This document shows, piece after piece, positions 43,615-51,385 of a stretch of 64,000 nucleotides of DNA. The stretch lies in assembly GCF_041690465.1 (NCBI RefSeq), contig NZ_JAWLHG010000010.1, positions 62,001 to 126,000 on the forward strand. Direction: 5' to 3'. Origin of the DNA: Falsiroseomonas sp041690465 (GTDB taxonomy: Bacteria > Pseudomonadota > Alphaproteobacteria > Acetobacterales > Acetobacteraceae). Positions within the stretch are counted from its first letter, which is position 1, and the number at the start of each line of letters is the position of its first letter. Position numbers and translations under genes: made by a program. Below the pieces are notes generated by a model. It searched no databases. It saw only the letters and a list, made by a program, of their open reading frames with translations, and was not told the DNA's origin.

Positions 43615-43818
43615 CGGGCGGAGACCCTGGCGGGTGTTACGGGTGGATGGTCGCTTGTCCTGCATGCCTGCGCAAGCAGTCGTGGTTGGATTGGGCGGCG
43701 GTCGGCGAGTTGGGCACCTGCATGACCCGTCGCGCAGCATGGGTGGGACCGGTGGCGGCCCATCGCAGATATCGCGGTACGCATTCGGCGACGTTGTCGT
43801 GGCACGCCGACGCAGCCC

Positions 43819-44007
43819 TCACCGCCCCGGCGGCAGGATGAAGGGCATCTGCGCCAGCGCCTCGGCCATCCAGGCGAGCGGCACCTGGAAGTCGGGCGTG
43901 GGCGGCGCGGCGGCAAGCTCGCCGGAGCGGGCGGAGGGCAGCGCGGCGACCAGGGCGAAGAGGCAGCCGAGGAAGGCGAAGAGGACGAAGACGACCTTGC
44001 GGTTCAT
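43819..44007 (-). CDS. Short single-pass membrane protein
   Basis: 62 residues. MNRKVVFVLFAFLGCLFALVAALPSARS is a membrane helix or uncleaved signal, followed by ELAAAPPTPDFQVPLAWMAE and ALAQMPFILPPGR. ggag lies eight bases before the ATG at 44007. No homologue is recognised. Good start site and coding bias support it as real. Confidence 0.55.
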   Translation of the reverse strand: MNRKVVFVLFAFLGCLFALVAALPSARSGELAAAPPTPDFQVPLAWMAEALAQMPFILPPGR

Positions 44008-44456
44008 GGCGGGTTCTCCTGCGGAACCGGGCGGTGTCGTGCCGCCCGTGTCCGCAGGATGCACACGGCGGGTTTCGCTGCCGCTGCGCGCCCGTTGCCG
44101 TACCGCTTCGTGCGTCGCGCCGAGGCAATACTGGTGCGGCGCCGGCCGAGGTCGGGCAAGGCGCCTTGCAGGCGGAGGTCGCCGCCTCGCCGCGCATGGA
44201 GTTGCTGCGGCGCGATGCGGAAGGCAACCGGCCAGCCGAGCCGCTGCCGGTGACTGAGGGCGCGCTGGCGCCGGAGAGCATCGGCTTCGGCGTGGAACTG
44301 GCGGAGATCTACCGGATGGTGGGCGGCCGGTGATCGTCACCGAGGGCGCGCGGGCGCTGGAAAACATCGTGTTCAGGGCGCCAGTCGCGGCGCTCTATCC
44401 GATGGGGGTGAGCGAGTAGGGGTGCGCGGGCCCGGACCCCGGCCCGCATTTGGCGT
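44008..44456. other. Gene-poor stretch with two coupled short frames
   Basis: This stretch has no confident gene. On the plus strand one frame (from about 44166 to the stop at 44333) ends ...VTEGALAPESIGFGVELAEI... and a GTG at 44330 overlapping that stop opens a 29-residue frame, VIVTEGARALENIVFRAPVA..., ending at 44419. The two share the pattern VTEGA.A.E.I.F...VA.[IL]Y.M, which suggests a duplicated remnant of a longer protein. No ribosome binding site was found for the first frame. Confidence 0.3.
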
Positions 44457-44484
44457 CCCACCCCCCGCTCTCGCGGGAGGTGGG
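44457..44484 (-). terminator. Hairpin behind the SuyB/UxaA-like gene
   Basis: CCCACCcCCCGC and GCGGGaGGTGGG form an 11-of-12 bp stem with loop tctc, 20 bases after the stop at 44505. The sequence resembles the GC-rich REP-type hairpins found between genes in many alphaproteobacteria, so it may be both a repeat and a terminator. Confidence 0.55.
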
Positions 44485-44504
44485 AGAAGGAAGGGCGCGG
44501 GTGG

Positions 44505-45680
44505 TCAGGCGCTCTCGTAGATGCGCGTGAGGCTGTATTCGCGGTGGCCGAGGATCTCGGCGGCCGTGTGCTGGCCGTCGGCGGTGCGCTGGATGCTCTC
44601 GAGCAGCGCATCGCCGGCCTGGTCCATGTTCATCCGCTTCTGCAGCAGGCCGGTCACGTCCACGTCGATGTGCTCGCTCATCGTGCGCATCGTCCGCGGA
44701 TTGGCGGTCAGCTTGATCACCGGCAGGATCGGGTTGCCGATGACGTTGCCCTGGCCGGTCGGGAAGGTGTGCACCGCGAAGCCGGAGGCCGCGCAGAGCG
44801 TCACCATCTCGGCCGCGGCGGACGAGGAATCCATGAACCACAGGCCCGGATGGGTCGGCATCTCCGCCTTGTCGAGCACGCCGTCCACCGTGCACTTGCG
44901 GCCGATCTTCTGGATGTTGCCGAGCGCCTTCTCCTCGATGGTGGTCAGCCCACCCTCGATGTTGCCCTTGGTCGGCTGCGATTCCGAAAGGTCGGAGGTC
45001 TTGTTGGCGTCGATCAGGCGCTGGTAGCGGTCGAACATCGCCATGAACTGGTCGGCGATCTCGGGCGTGCGGCAGCGCTTGGCGACCAGGTGCTCGCCGC
45101 CGGTGATCTCGCTGGTCTCGCCGAAGACCAGCGTGTTGCCGTTCTCCCAGAGCTTGTCGAAAGAATCACCCACGGTCGGGCAGGAGGCGAGGCCCGAGGT
45201 GGTGTCGCTCTCGCCGCACTTGGTGCTGACCCAGAGCTCGGAGAGCGGCGCGCGGGTCTTCTTCAGGCTGGTGGCGTGGCGGACCATGCGCATCGCGGCG
45301 CGCGAGGCGGAGGCGATGGTGGCGATGTCGCCGTTCTGCTCGATCGAGAAGGCCTCGACCGGCTTGCCGGTGGCGGCGATGCCCTCGGCGACCTTGGCGG
45401 CCCAGCCGGGCTCGATGCAGATCACCACCACGGCGGCAACGTTCGGGTTGCAGCCGGTGCCGATGATGGTGCGGAAGTGCAGGTCGAGGTCGGCGCCGAA
45501 CTGCAGCCGGCCATAGGCATGCGGGATCGCCAGCGTGCCCTGGATGTTGCGCGCGACACCCTCGGCGGCGGCGTTGGAGATGTCGTCAACCGGCAGGATC
45601 AGGACGTGGTTGCGCACGCCCATCCGGCCGTTCTCGCGGCGCCAGCCCTCGAAGGAGGCGCCCTTCACATCGAATGCCAT
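44505..45680 (-). CDS. UxaA-family lyase large subunit (SuyB/altronate dehydratase type)
   Basis: 391 residues, the C-terminal catalytic part of the altronate/galactarate dehydratase family as a separate protein: YGRLQFGADLDLHFRTIIGT, GCNPNVAAVVVICIEPGW, STKCGESDTTSGLASCPTVG, SESQPTKGNIEGGLTTIEEK, GLWFMDSSSAAAEMVTLCAA and FPTGQGNVIGNPILPVIK. Conserved cysteines (TKCGESDTT, AASGF region) suit an Fe-S or metal site. The split from the SAF domain gene just upstream matches (2R)-sulfolactate sulfo-lyase SuyAB; other 2-hydroxyacid dehydratases of the family have the same split. Thirteen bases separate it from the small subunit. Confidence 0.88.
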   Translation of the reverse strand: MAFDVKGASFEGWRRENGRMGVRNHVLILPVDDISNAAAEGVARNIQGTLAIPHAYGRLQFGADLDLHFRTIIGTGCNPNVAAVVVICIEPGWAAKVAEGIAATGKPVEAFSIEQNGDIATIASASRAAMRMVRHATSLKKTRAPLSELWVSTKCGESDTTSGLASCPTVGDSFDKLWENGNTLVFGETSEITGGEHLVAKRCRTPEIADQFMAMFDRYQRLIDANKTSDLSESQPTKGNIEGGLTTIEEKALGNIQKIGRKCTVDGVLDKAEMPTHPGLWFMDSSSAAAEMVTLCAASGFAVHTFPTGQGNVIGNPILPVIKLTANPRTMRTMSEHIDVDVTGLLQKRMNMDQAGDALLESIQRTADGQHTAAEILGHREYSLTRIYESA

Positions 45681-45693
45681 CTCGGCGTTCCCC

Positions 45694-45978
45694 TTACCAG
45701 CGCTTGGTCTTGACGTTGTGGACGTGCAGATGCTCGCCGGCGCCGATGTCCTTCACCGCCTTGCCGATGTCCACGCCGTATTTCATGATCGTCTCGCCGG
45801 ACTTGATCGGCTTGATCGCCAGCTTGTGGCCGATCGGGATGTCCGACTTGGCGTCGAACTCGATCATCTTGTCCTGGTCCATGATCCAGCCATTGAGGCG
45901 GGTGCCGGACTTCAGGCCCTCCACCACCACCACGCCTACGCTGTCGCCCTCGTCATGGACGACGAAATGGATCGTCAT
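45694..45978 (-). CDS. UxaA-family lyase small subunit (SAF domain, SuyA type)
   Basis: 94 residues forming a single SAF domain: FVVHDEGDSVGVVVVEGLKS, SDIPIGHKLAIKPIKSGETI, MKYGVDIGKAVKDIGAGEHL and HVHNVKTKRW at the end. It is the N-terminal domain of altronate dehydratase as a separate subunit and pairs with the large subunit encoded 13 bases downstream. The ATG at 45978 is followed directly by the fold. The aminotransferase gene is divergent, 158 bp away. Confidence 0.88.
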   Translation of the reverse strand: MTIHFVVHDEGDSVGVVVVEGLKSGTRLNGWIMDQDKMIEFDAKSDIPIGHKLAIKPIKSGETIMKYGVDIGKAVKDIGAGEHLHVHNVKTKRW

Positions 45979-46136
45979 CTCCGCTTCCTTCCCCCGGATG
46001 TCGCAAGGGCGCGCAAACTAGGCCGGCCGGCGGCGCCTGGGAATATGCCGGCCTGCGCCTTTGCCGCGCCCCCCGGCTTGCGGGACCGGGGCCGGTGGGG
46101 GAAAGCTGCCGGCGAGGGATGAAGAGGGCGCGAGCG

Positions 46137-47003
46137 ATGGCTGGGGTGTTCTGGTACGGCGGGCAGTGGATGACCGAGGAGCCGAAGCTCACCGGGCCGA
46201 TGGACCATGCCTTCTGGCTCGGCTCGGTGATCTTCGACGGCGGTCGCAGCATCAAGGGGGTGGCGCCGGACCTCGACCGGCACTCGGCCCGCTGCGTCGA
46301 GAGCGCGCGGAAGATGCTGATGAAGCCGACCATGACGGCGCAGCAGATCGAGGAGCTGTGCCGCGAGGGCATCAGGCGGATGGGGCCGGAGGCCACGCTC
46401 TACGTCCGGCCGATGTTCTTCGTGCGCAAGGGTCTCGGCGCGGCGCGGCCGGATGCGGACAGCACCGATTTCGTGCTGGCGATCTATGACAGCCCGCTGC
46501 CGGGCTTCACCGGCTTCTCGGCCTGCCTCGCACCCTTCCGCCGGCCGGCGCCGGACCAGGCGCCGACCGATGCCAAGGCCTCCGCATTGTATCCGAACGG
46601 CGCGCGGGCGACCGCCTGGGCGGTGGAGCGCGGCTTCGAGAATGCGGTGATCTGCGATGCGATCGGCAATGTCGCGGAATTCGCCTCGGCCAACCTGATG
46701 TTCGCCAAGGACGGCGTGGTGATCACCCCGATCCCGAACGGCACCTTCCTCAACGGCATCACCCGCCAGCGCGTGCTGGCGCTGCTGCGCGAAGCCGGGG
46801 TGCCCGTGGAGGAGCGGACGGTGCGGCCGGAGGAGCTGGAGACGGCGGACGAGATCTTCTCCACCGGCAACTACGCCAAGGTGCAGCCCTGCACCAACTA
46901 CGGCGGGCGCGCCCTGCAGCCGGGCCCCTTCGCCCGCAAGGCGCGGGAGCTCTACTTCGACTGGGCCGAGGCGAACTGGCGGATCCTGCCGAAGGCTGGC
47001 TGA
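46137..47003 (+). CDS. Class IV (branched-chain type) aminotransferase
   Basis: 288 residues, PLP fold type IV. N-terminal GVFWYGGQWMTEE, FWLGSVIFDGGRS, LDRHSARCVESARKM, the lysine region TDAKASALYPNGARA (Schiff-base Lys), ERGFENAVICDAIGNVAEFA, and TGNYAKVQPCTNYGGRAL. It is IlvE-like but could also be a D-amino-acid aminotransferase or aminodeoxychorismate lyase relative; the GNVAEFASANLMF loop favours an aminotransferase. gaggg seven bases before the ATG at 46137 decides the start. It is divergent from the split lyase genes. Confidence 0.88.
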   Translation: MAGVFWYGGQWMTEEPKLTGPMDHAFWLGSVIFDGGRSIKGVAPDLDRHSARCVESARKMLMKPTMTAQQIEELCREGIRRMGPEATLYVRPMFFVRKGLGAARPDADSTDFVLAIYDSPLPGFTGFSACLAPFRRPAPDQAPTDAKASALYPNGARATAWAVERGFENAVICDAIGNVAEFASANLMFAKDGVVITPIPNGTFLNGITRQRVLALLREAGVPVEERTVRPEELETADEIFSTGNYAKVQPCTNYGGRALQPGPFARKARELYFDWAEANWRILPKAG

Positions 47004-47071
47004 TGCCGTCCTCGCGAAATGCTGACGCATTTCGCCCTCGATCGCCGGCGCCGGCGCCGCCCGCTTGGCTG

Positions 47072-47157
47072 CGCGCCACCTGGCGCGGCGGCCATTCGGC
47101 CGCTCGGCCCGCGTCATGCCAAGGGCATGCTCTCCGACGCGGGCCGCAGGTCGGAGC
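47072..47157. repeat. Triple-hairpin repeat, copy B
   Basis: Three successive hairpins: CGCGCCA-cc-TGGCGCG (47072-47087), GCGGCC-ATTC-GGCCGC (47088-47103) and GGCCCGCGT...ACGCGGGCC (47106-47145) with an inner CATGCC/GGCATG stem, then GCAGGT. An upstream block CTGACGCATTTCGCCCTC (about 47022-47040) is also shared with copy C. It fills the gap between the aminotransferase and the DUF882 gene. Confidence 0.7.
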
Positions 47158-47250
47158 TTCGCGAGGCGGCTGACACAGCCGCACCATTCCTTACGGCGGG
47201 CGGCTCTCGCGGCCGTTGCGCGGGCGTTCGGGCCGCGTCAATGCTGCGGC

Positions 47251-47769
47251 ATGGCATTCGGGCGACGCAGCATCCTGATCGCCGCCGCCGCGCTCGGCTC
47301 GGGCCGGGCGCGCGCGGCGGCCATTGCGCCGGAGCGCTTCCTCTGGATGCAGAACGCCGCCGGCGAGGAGGTGGCCGTCGCCTTCCGCGCCGGCGAGGAG
47401 TACATCCCCGCCGCGATCGCACGCCTTCGCCACCTGCTGCGCGACGTCCATGCCGGCGTCGAAGGCCCCATGCCGCCGCTGCTGCTCGACATGCTCTCCG
47501 TGCTGCAGGAGGGGTGGGACTATTCGCGGCCGATCATCGTGCGCTCGGGCTACCGTACGCCGCTGTCCAACGCCGCGATCGAGGGCGCGGCGCGGCGTAG
47601 CCTGCACCTGCATGGCCAGGCGGTGGACATGGCGGTGCCGGGGATCTCGGCGGACGAGCTTGGCACCCGGGCAGCGGGGCTGGCGCGCCGGCTCGGCTTC
47701 ATGGGGGTGGGCGCCTATCCGAGCTTCGTCCACCTGGACATCGGCCCTCAGCGCGTCTGGACGCGCTGA
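47251..47769 (+). CDS. DUF882/YcbK-like M15-type murein peptidase
   Basis: 172 residues. A twin-arginine-like signal (MAFGRRSILIAAAALGSGRA) is followed by the DUF882 fold: LLLDMLSVLQEGWDY, PIIVRSGYRTPLSN, the zinc motif SLHLHGQAVDMAVPG and the last ligand GVGAYPSFVHLDIGP. These periplasmic proteins are related to D-Ala-D-Ala carboxypeptidases and cut peptidoglycan peptides. The start at 47251 is the last ATG before the signal. A convergent neighbour starts 34 bp after its stop. Confidence 0.88.
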   Translation: MAFGRRSILIAAAALGSGRARAAAIAPERFLWMQNAAGEEVAVAFRAGEEYIPAAIARLRHLLRDVHAGVEGPMPPLLLDMLSVLQEGWDYSRPIIVRSGYRTPLSNAAIEGAARRSLHLHGQAVDMAVPGISADELGTRAAGLARRLGFMGVGAYPSFVHLDIGPQRVWTR

Positions 47770-47803
47770 CGCCACCGGGCGGCGCCAGCGCGGGAGGCAC
47801 GCC

Positions 47804-48724
47804 TCAGCGGCCGCTGGACTGGCCGCTGCCGCCCTGCATGTCCCAGAGGTTGCGGCCGGGCGCGACATCGTCCTCGCCGCGCAACACGAGGCGCGCCTCG
47901 AGCAGCGCAAGCTGCGCCTGCTGCCGGTTGCCGGCCTGCACCGCCCGCTGCGCCTGCATGAGCAGACGTTCGAGCGCCTGCTCCTCCCGCAGGGAGCGGG
48001 AGCGGGTGGCGTCGGCGGCCCGGTCGAGCGCACCGAGCGCACCCGGCTGGTCGTCGCGCTGCAAGGCCTGGCGAGCCTCGTCCACGGCGCGGCGGGCCTC
48101 GCCGAGCTGCGCATCCTGGCGCTGGCGCTCGATCATCAGGATCACAAGAGCGGGGCTCCCGCCGCCCATGCCCTGCATCATGCCCTGGCCGCCCATGCCC
48201 TGGTCGCCCATGCCCTGCATCATGCCTGACATGTCATGCGGCATGCCGCCCATGCCGGGTCCCATGCCCTGGCCGCCCATGCCCTGCATCATGCCTGACA
48301 TGTCGCGCGGCATGCTGCCCATGCCGGATCCCATGCCCTGGCCGCCCATGCCCTGCATCATGCCTGACATGTCGCGCGGCATGCTGCCCATGCCGGATCC
48401 CATGCCCTGGCCGCCCATGCCCTGCATCATGCCTGACATGTCGCGCGGCATGCTGCCCATGCCGGGTCCCATGCCCTGGCCGCCCATGCCCTGCTGCATG
48501 CCCGTCTGCGGGCCCGTTCGGTCGCTCCAGGGGGGCGCACCGCCCGGGCCGCGGTCCTGGGACTGGCCGTATTGCTGGCCGCGCCAGCCGCGCTCACTCT
48601 CCATGCCGTTGCCCGGCCGTTCAAGGCCTGGGCGCTGCCAGCCCTGCGCCTGCGCGCCGCCAGCCAGAACCGTTCCCAGACCGAGCACGAACGCCGTGCC
48701 CAGCAGCGTAACCCTGCCGTTCAT
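47804..48724 (-). CDS. Secreted Met/Gly-rich repeat protein with conserved C-domain
   Basis: 306 residues. A signal peptide (MNGRVTLLGTAFVLGLGTVL, cleavage near GGAQAQ) leads to a Gln/Gly/Pro segment, then four tandem 23-residue units (MQGMGGQGMG[S/P]GMG[S/G]MP and [R/H]DMSGM; 69 bp each, about 48226-48500), and a helical C-domain of about 115 residues (ARRAVDEARQALQRDDQPGA, LLEARLVLRGEDDVAPGRNL). The C-domain is nearly identical to that of the protein at 49826, including 3' flanking DNA, so the two arose by local duplication. High methionine content could bind copper or serve as a flexible surface tether; this is speculation. Confidence 0.78.
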   Translation of the reverse strand: MNGRVTLLGTAFVLGLGTVLAGGAQAQGWQRPGLERPGNGMESERGWRGQQYGQSQDRGPGGAPPWSDRTGPQTGMQQGMGGQGMGPGMGSMPRDMSGMMQGMGGQGMGSGMGSMPRDMSGMMQGMGGQGMGSGMGSMPRDMSGMMQGMGGQGMGPGMGGMPHDMSGMMQGMGDQGMGGQGMMQGMGGGSPALVILMIERQRQDAQLGEARRAVDEARQALQRDDQPGALGALDRAADATRSRSLREEQALERLLMQAQRAVQAGNRQQAQLALLEARLVLRGEDDVAPGRNLWDMQGGSGQSSGR

Positions 48725-48956
48725 CCTGCCTTCTCCTTGTCGTTGATCAACTGCGCACAGAGCATGTTCCGTTCACATGCTTTCACGCCGAATGCCCTGA
48801 CTTGTCGCCTGCGGAGCGGATTCAATTCAGGCCTCCGGGTGGTGCCGCCCCGCGGCAATCTGCTCCAGCCGCCGACGCGCCCGCGATCCGCGGGAGCGCC
48901 CGCCCGGGCGTCCCGCGGTGCCCGCGCCGGCGGGCCGTCATGTGGCTGGATGCGGC

Positions 48957-49580
48957 TCAGCGCCGCCAATTGCCCTGCGGGCCGCCCCAGCCCTGCGCGC
49001 CGCCGAAGCGCTCCTGGTCGGAGCCGGTGCCCCAATCCTCGCCGCGGCCCCAGTTCTCACCACGGCCCCAGTTCTGGCCGCTGCCCCAGTTCTGGCCGCT
49101 GCCCCAGTTGTTGTCGCCTTGGCCGTACTGCTGCGGGCCGCGCTGGTTCCAGTTGCGCTGGTTGCCCTGGCCGAAGCGCTGGTCGTCCTGGCCCCAGCCA
49201 TACTGCTCGCGCTGGTTCCAGCCCCGCTGGTTGCCCTGGCCGAAGCGCTGGTCGTCCTGGCCCCAGCCATACTGCTCGCGCTGGTTCCAGCTCCGCTGGT
49301 TGCCCTGGCCGAAGCGCTGGTCGTCCTGGCCCCAGCCATACTGCTCGCGCTGGTTCCAGCCGCGCTGGTTGCCCTGCCGCGAGCCTTGCTGGTCGCGCCA
49401 GGGCTGGTTCCAGCCGCGATCCTGGCCGAACATCTGGCCCTGCTGCCCGTAGCCCTGGCCGTATTGCTGGCCGTAGCGGTACTGGTCGCTGCCCTGCGCC
49501 ATGGCCCCGGCCAGGGGCAGCGCGACGCCGATCGCCAGCGCCATCGCTGCGGGAAGATGCAGCCGGTTTCTCAACCTCAT
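48957..49580 (-). CDS. Secreted Gln/Gly/Trp/Arg-rich repeat protein
   Basis: 207 residues. The signal peptide MRLRNRLHLPAAMALAIGVA (cleavage near GAMAQ) precedes a mature part that is almost wholly repetitive: three to four units of NQREQYGWGQDDQRFGQGNQ plus RxW (23 residues, 69 bp), followed by GSGQNWGSGQNWGRGENWGR and similar. No cysteine and hardly any hydrophobic core residues other than Trp/Tyr/Phe, so it is probably disordered or forms a matrix. Length of the repeat equals that in the neighbour at 47804, although the sequences differ. No family recognised. Confidence 0.72.
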   Translation of the reverse strand: MRLRNRLHLPAAMALAIGVALPLAGAMAQGSDQYRYGQQYGQGYGQQGQMFGQDRGWNQPWRDQQGSRQGNQRGWNQREQYGWGQDDQRFGQGNQRSWNQREQYGWGQDDQRFGQGNQRGWNQREQYGWGQDDQRFGQGNQRNWNQRGPQQYGQGDNNWGSGQNWGSGQNWGRGENWGRGEDWGTGSDQERFGGAQGWGGPQGNWRR

Positions 49581-49825
49581 ATGGGCGTCTCCTGATATGC
49601 CTGTTGCCGTGGGGCGATGCCGCACGGGTCGGCCGGTTTCGCCACCCGCAGGCAGCAACCGCCAGAGGTCGAACAGGAGGCGGTCGGCCGGGTTCCTTGC
49701 GTGGCCGCGCCGGGCGGCCAGGGTGGAGCCGAGCAACAGGGCGCATGGGGGCTCCGCCGGCATCAGTCGAGCACCGGCGCCGCCGGCATTATGGCGCGGG
49801 GCGGCGCCCGCGCGGGAAGCACGCC

Positions 49826-50551
49826 TCAGCGGCCGCCGGACTGGCCGCCGGCGCCCTGCATGTCCCAGAGGTTGCGGCCGGGCGCGACATCATCCTCGCC
49901 GCGCAGCACGAGGCGCGCTTCGAGCAGCGCGAGCTGCGCCTGCTGCCGGTTGCCCTGCTGCACCGCCCGCTGCGCCTGCTGGAGCAGGCGCTCCAGCGCC
50001 GCCTCCTGCCGGACGGAGAGCATCCGCGTGGCACCTTCCGCCCGGTCGAGCGCGCCGAGCGCACCGGGCTGGTCGTCGCGCTGCAGTGCCTGGCGTGCCT
50101 CGCCGACCGCACGGCGCGCCTCCTCGAGCCGGGCCTGCTGGCGGTCGCGCTCGATCATCAGCAGCAGCACGTTGGGGCCATCGCCGGCCATGCGGCCGCC
50201 CATGCCCCCCTCGCCGCGTCCCTGGCGCATGCGCTCCTGCATCCGGGCCATGTCCTCTTCCGAGTCGCGATACCAGGGGAGCGCGCCGCCCATGCCCATG
50301 CGGCCGCGCCAATCCTCGCCGGAGGGCGTGCCCGGGCCGAAGCTCCGGTCCTCCCGCCAGCGCTGGTTCCAGCCGCGATCACCGCCGAACACCTGGCCCT
50401 GCTGGCTGGGCGGCACGTCCGAGCCGTAGTCGGGGAAGGAGGGGATGCCGCCGCGGCCCTGCGCCCCGGCCTGCGCCAGGGGCATGGCGACCAAGCCGCA
50501 GGCCAGGGCCGCGGTGGGCAGCAGAAGCCACAGCTTGCCGCTTGTCTTCAT
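49826..50551 (-). CDS. Secreted protein, paralogue of the Met/Gly-rich repeat protein
   Basis: 241 residues. The signal peptide MKTSGKLWLLLPTAALACGL (cleavage near AGAQ) is followed by a Gly/Arg/Asp-rich segment with WNQRWRED, a Met-rich helix (DMARMQERMRQGRGEGGMGG) without the tandem units, and the same C-domain as the protein at 47804 (ARRAVGEARQALQRDDQPGA, LLEARLVLRGEDDVAPGRNL, WDMQGAGGQSGGR). The C-domain is predicted as a helical hairpin with many Gln/Arg/Glu. Function unknown; the conserved LRGEDDVAPGRNLWDMQG end is the best family marker. Confidence 0.75.
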   Translation of the reverse strand: MKTSGKLWLLLPTAALACGLVAMPLAQAGAQGRGGIPSFPDYGSDVPPSQQGQVFGGDRGWNQRWREDRSFGPGTPSGEDWRGRMGMGGALPWYRDSEEDMARMQERMRQGRGEGGMGGRMAGDGPNVLLLMIERDRQQARLEEARRAVGEARQALQRDDQPGALGALDRAEGATRMLSVRQEAALERLLQQAQRAVQQGNRQQAQLALLEARLVLRGEDDVAPGRNLWDMQGAGGQSGGR

Positions 50552-50875
50552 CTGGACGTCTCCCGGATCCGGTGTCGCGCGGACGCTGCCAGGGGCGTTG
50601 CCCGCCCCCGGCAACCGCCCCAACAGGGCGACCCGGGCCCGGTTCCCGGGCGGTGCGCCGGCCGGGATGTCCGCCGGCGGGATGGCCAGTCGCCGGCATG
50701 CGGTTGCCCGCATGCTGGCGTCCGGCGGTTGGCGTGCCCGCTTCCGGCGGGCACGTCCGGGCGTGTCGGGGACCAAGCCGTGGTCGGTGCGGACCACCGC
50801 CTCGAACATGGTCTGGCCGCCGGCCTTGCACGCATGGTCCACGCCGCAGGTGATGCCACCCTCGGCGACCAGGCT
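50552..50875. other. Spacer with two strong hairpins
   Basis: This 324-bp gap between two secreted or repeat-protein genes has no supported gene. It holds CGCCGGCATGCGG-ttgc-CCGCATGCTGGCG (50691-50720; one G-T pair) and CGTGCCCGC-ttccg-GCGGGCACG (50733-50755; 9 bp perfect). Both could end transcription of the His-rich gene or shape the leader of the gene at 50551. Confidence 0.5.
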
Positions 50876-51385
50876 TCAGGCGATCAGGTTGACCTCGCTG
50901 GCCGCCATGGCCGAGGCGGTGGCGCTTCCCTGGTCGGCGTCGTCATCCGACGCGGACCAGGGCTCGCCGGTGGCGAGCCAGCTGTCGAGATCGCCCCAGC
51001 TGCCGGTTTCCTCGTAGTAGGCGAGAACCTGCGCGCCGAGCGCCGCCCAGTCGATGTCGCCGTTGTCGCCGTTGTCACCATCGGCGGAAGCGGGCCAGGG
51101 CTTGCCGGTGGCGAGCCAACTGTCGAGATCGCCCCAGCTTCCGGTCTCCTCATAGTAGGCGAGGACCTGCGCACCGAGCGCGTCCCAGTCGATGTCGCCG
51201 CCGTGATCGCCGTGATGGCCGTGGTGATGGCCGTGGTGGCCGTCGTGATGACCGTCATGGCCGCCATCATGGCCGTCGTGATGGTGCCCGGCGGCATCCA
51301 TGGCGCCGTCGCCATTGTCATCCACGGATGGGTCGGCGCCGTCTTGGCGAAGCACTTCCTGTTGCTCGTCGAGGTGGCCTGGCAT
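50876..51385 (-). CDS. His/Asp-rich protein with two tandem W/Y repeats
   Basis: 169 acidic residues without signal peptide. Residues 33-62 are a run of His, Gly and Asp (HHHDGHDGGHDGHHDGHHGH and on), a likely metal-binding or buffering tract. Two copies of DIDW[D/A]ALGAQVLAYYEET plus GSWGDLDSWLATG[K/E]PW start at residues 64 and 110, spaced 46 residues and nearly identical. An Asp/Asn linker (GDNGDNGD) joins them, and VDDNGDGAMD near residue 21 resembles a calcium loop. No family recognised. ggagac stands before the ATG. The lack of a Sec signal with Asp-rich repeats could suit type I export. Confidence 0.7.
   Translation of the reverse strand: MPGHLDEQQEVLRQDGADPSVDDNGDGAMDAAGHHHDGHDGGHDGHHDGHHGHHHGHHGDHGGDIDWDALGAQVLAYYEETGSWGDLDSWLATGKPWPASADGDNGDNGDIDWAALGAQVLAYYEETGSWGDLDSWLATGEPWSASDDDADQGSATASAMAASEVNLIA

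Noticed and set aside
44330..44419. 29-residue frame opening with GTG over the stop of the frame before it
   Set aside because: Too short to call as a gene; noted within the gene-poor stretch because of its similarity to the preceding frame.
46137..47003. Possible 4-amino-4-deoxychorismate lyase or D-amino-acid transaminase
   Set aside because: Same fold, but overall layout fits branched-chain-type transaminases better; kept as an alternative only.
48226..48500. CRISPR-like regular repeats
   Set aside because: The 69-bp units are contiguous, in frame and code for a Met/Gly-rich protein; there are no spacers.
49501..50853. Arg/Pro-rich plus-strand frames opposite the secreted repeat proteins
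   Set aside because: The minus-strand genes have signal peptides, ribosome sites and paralogy; the plus-strand frames are translation of the complementary repeats.
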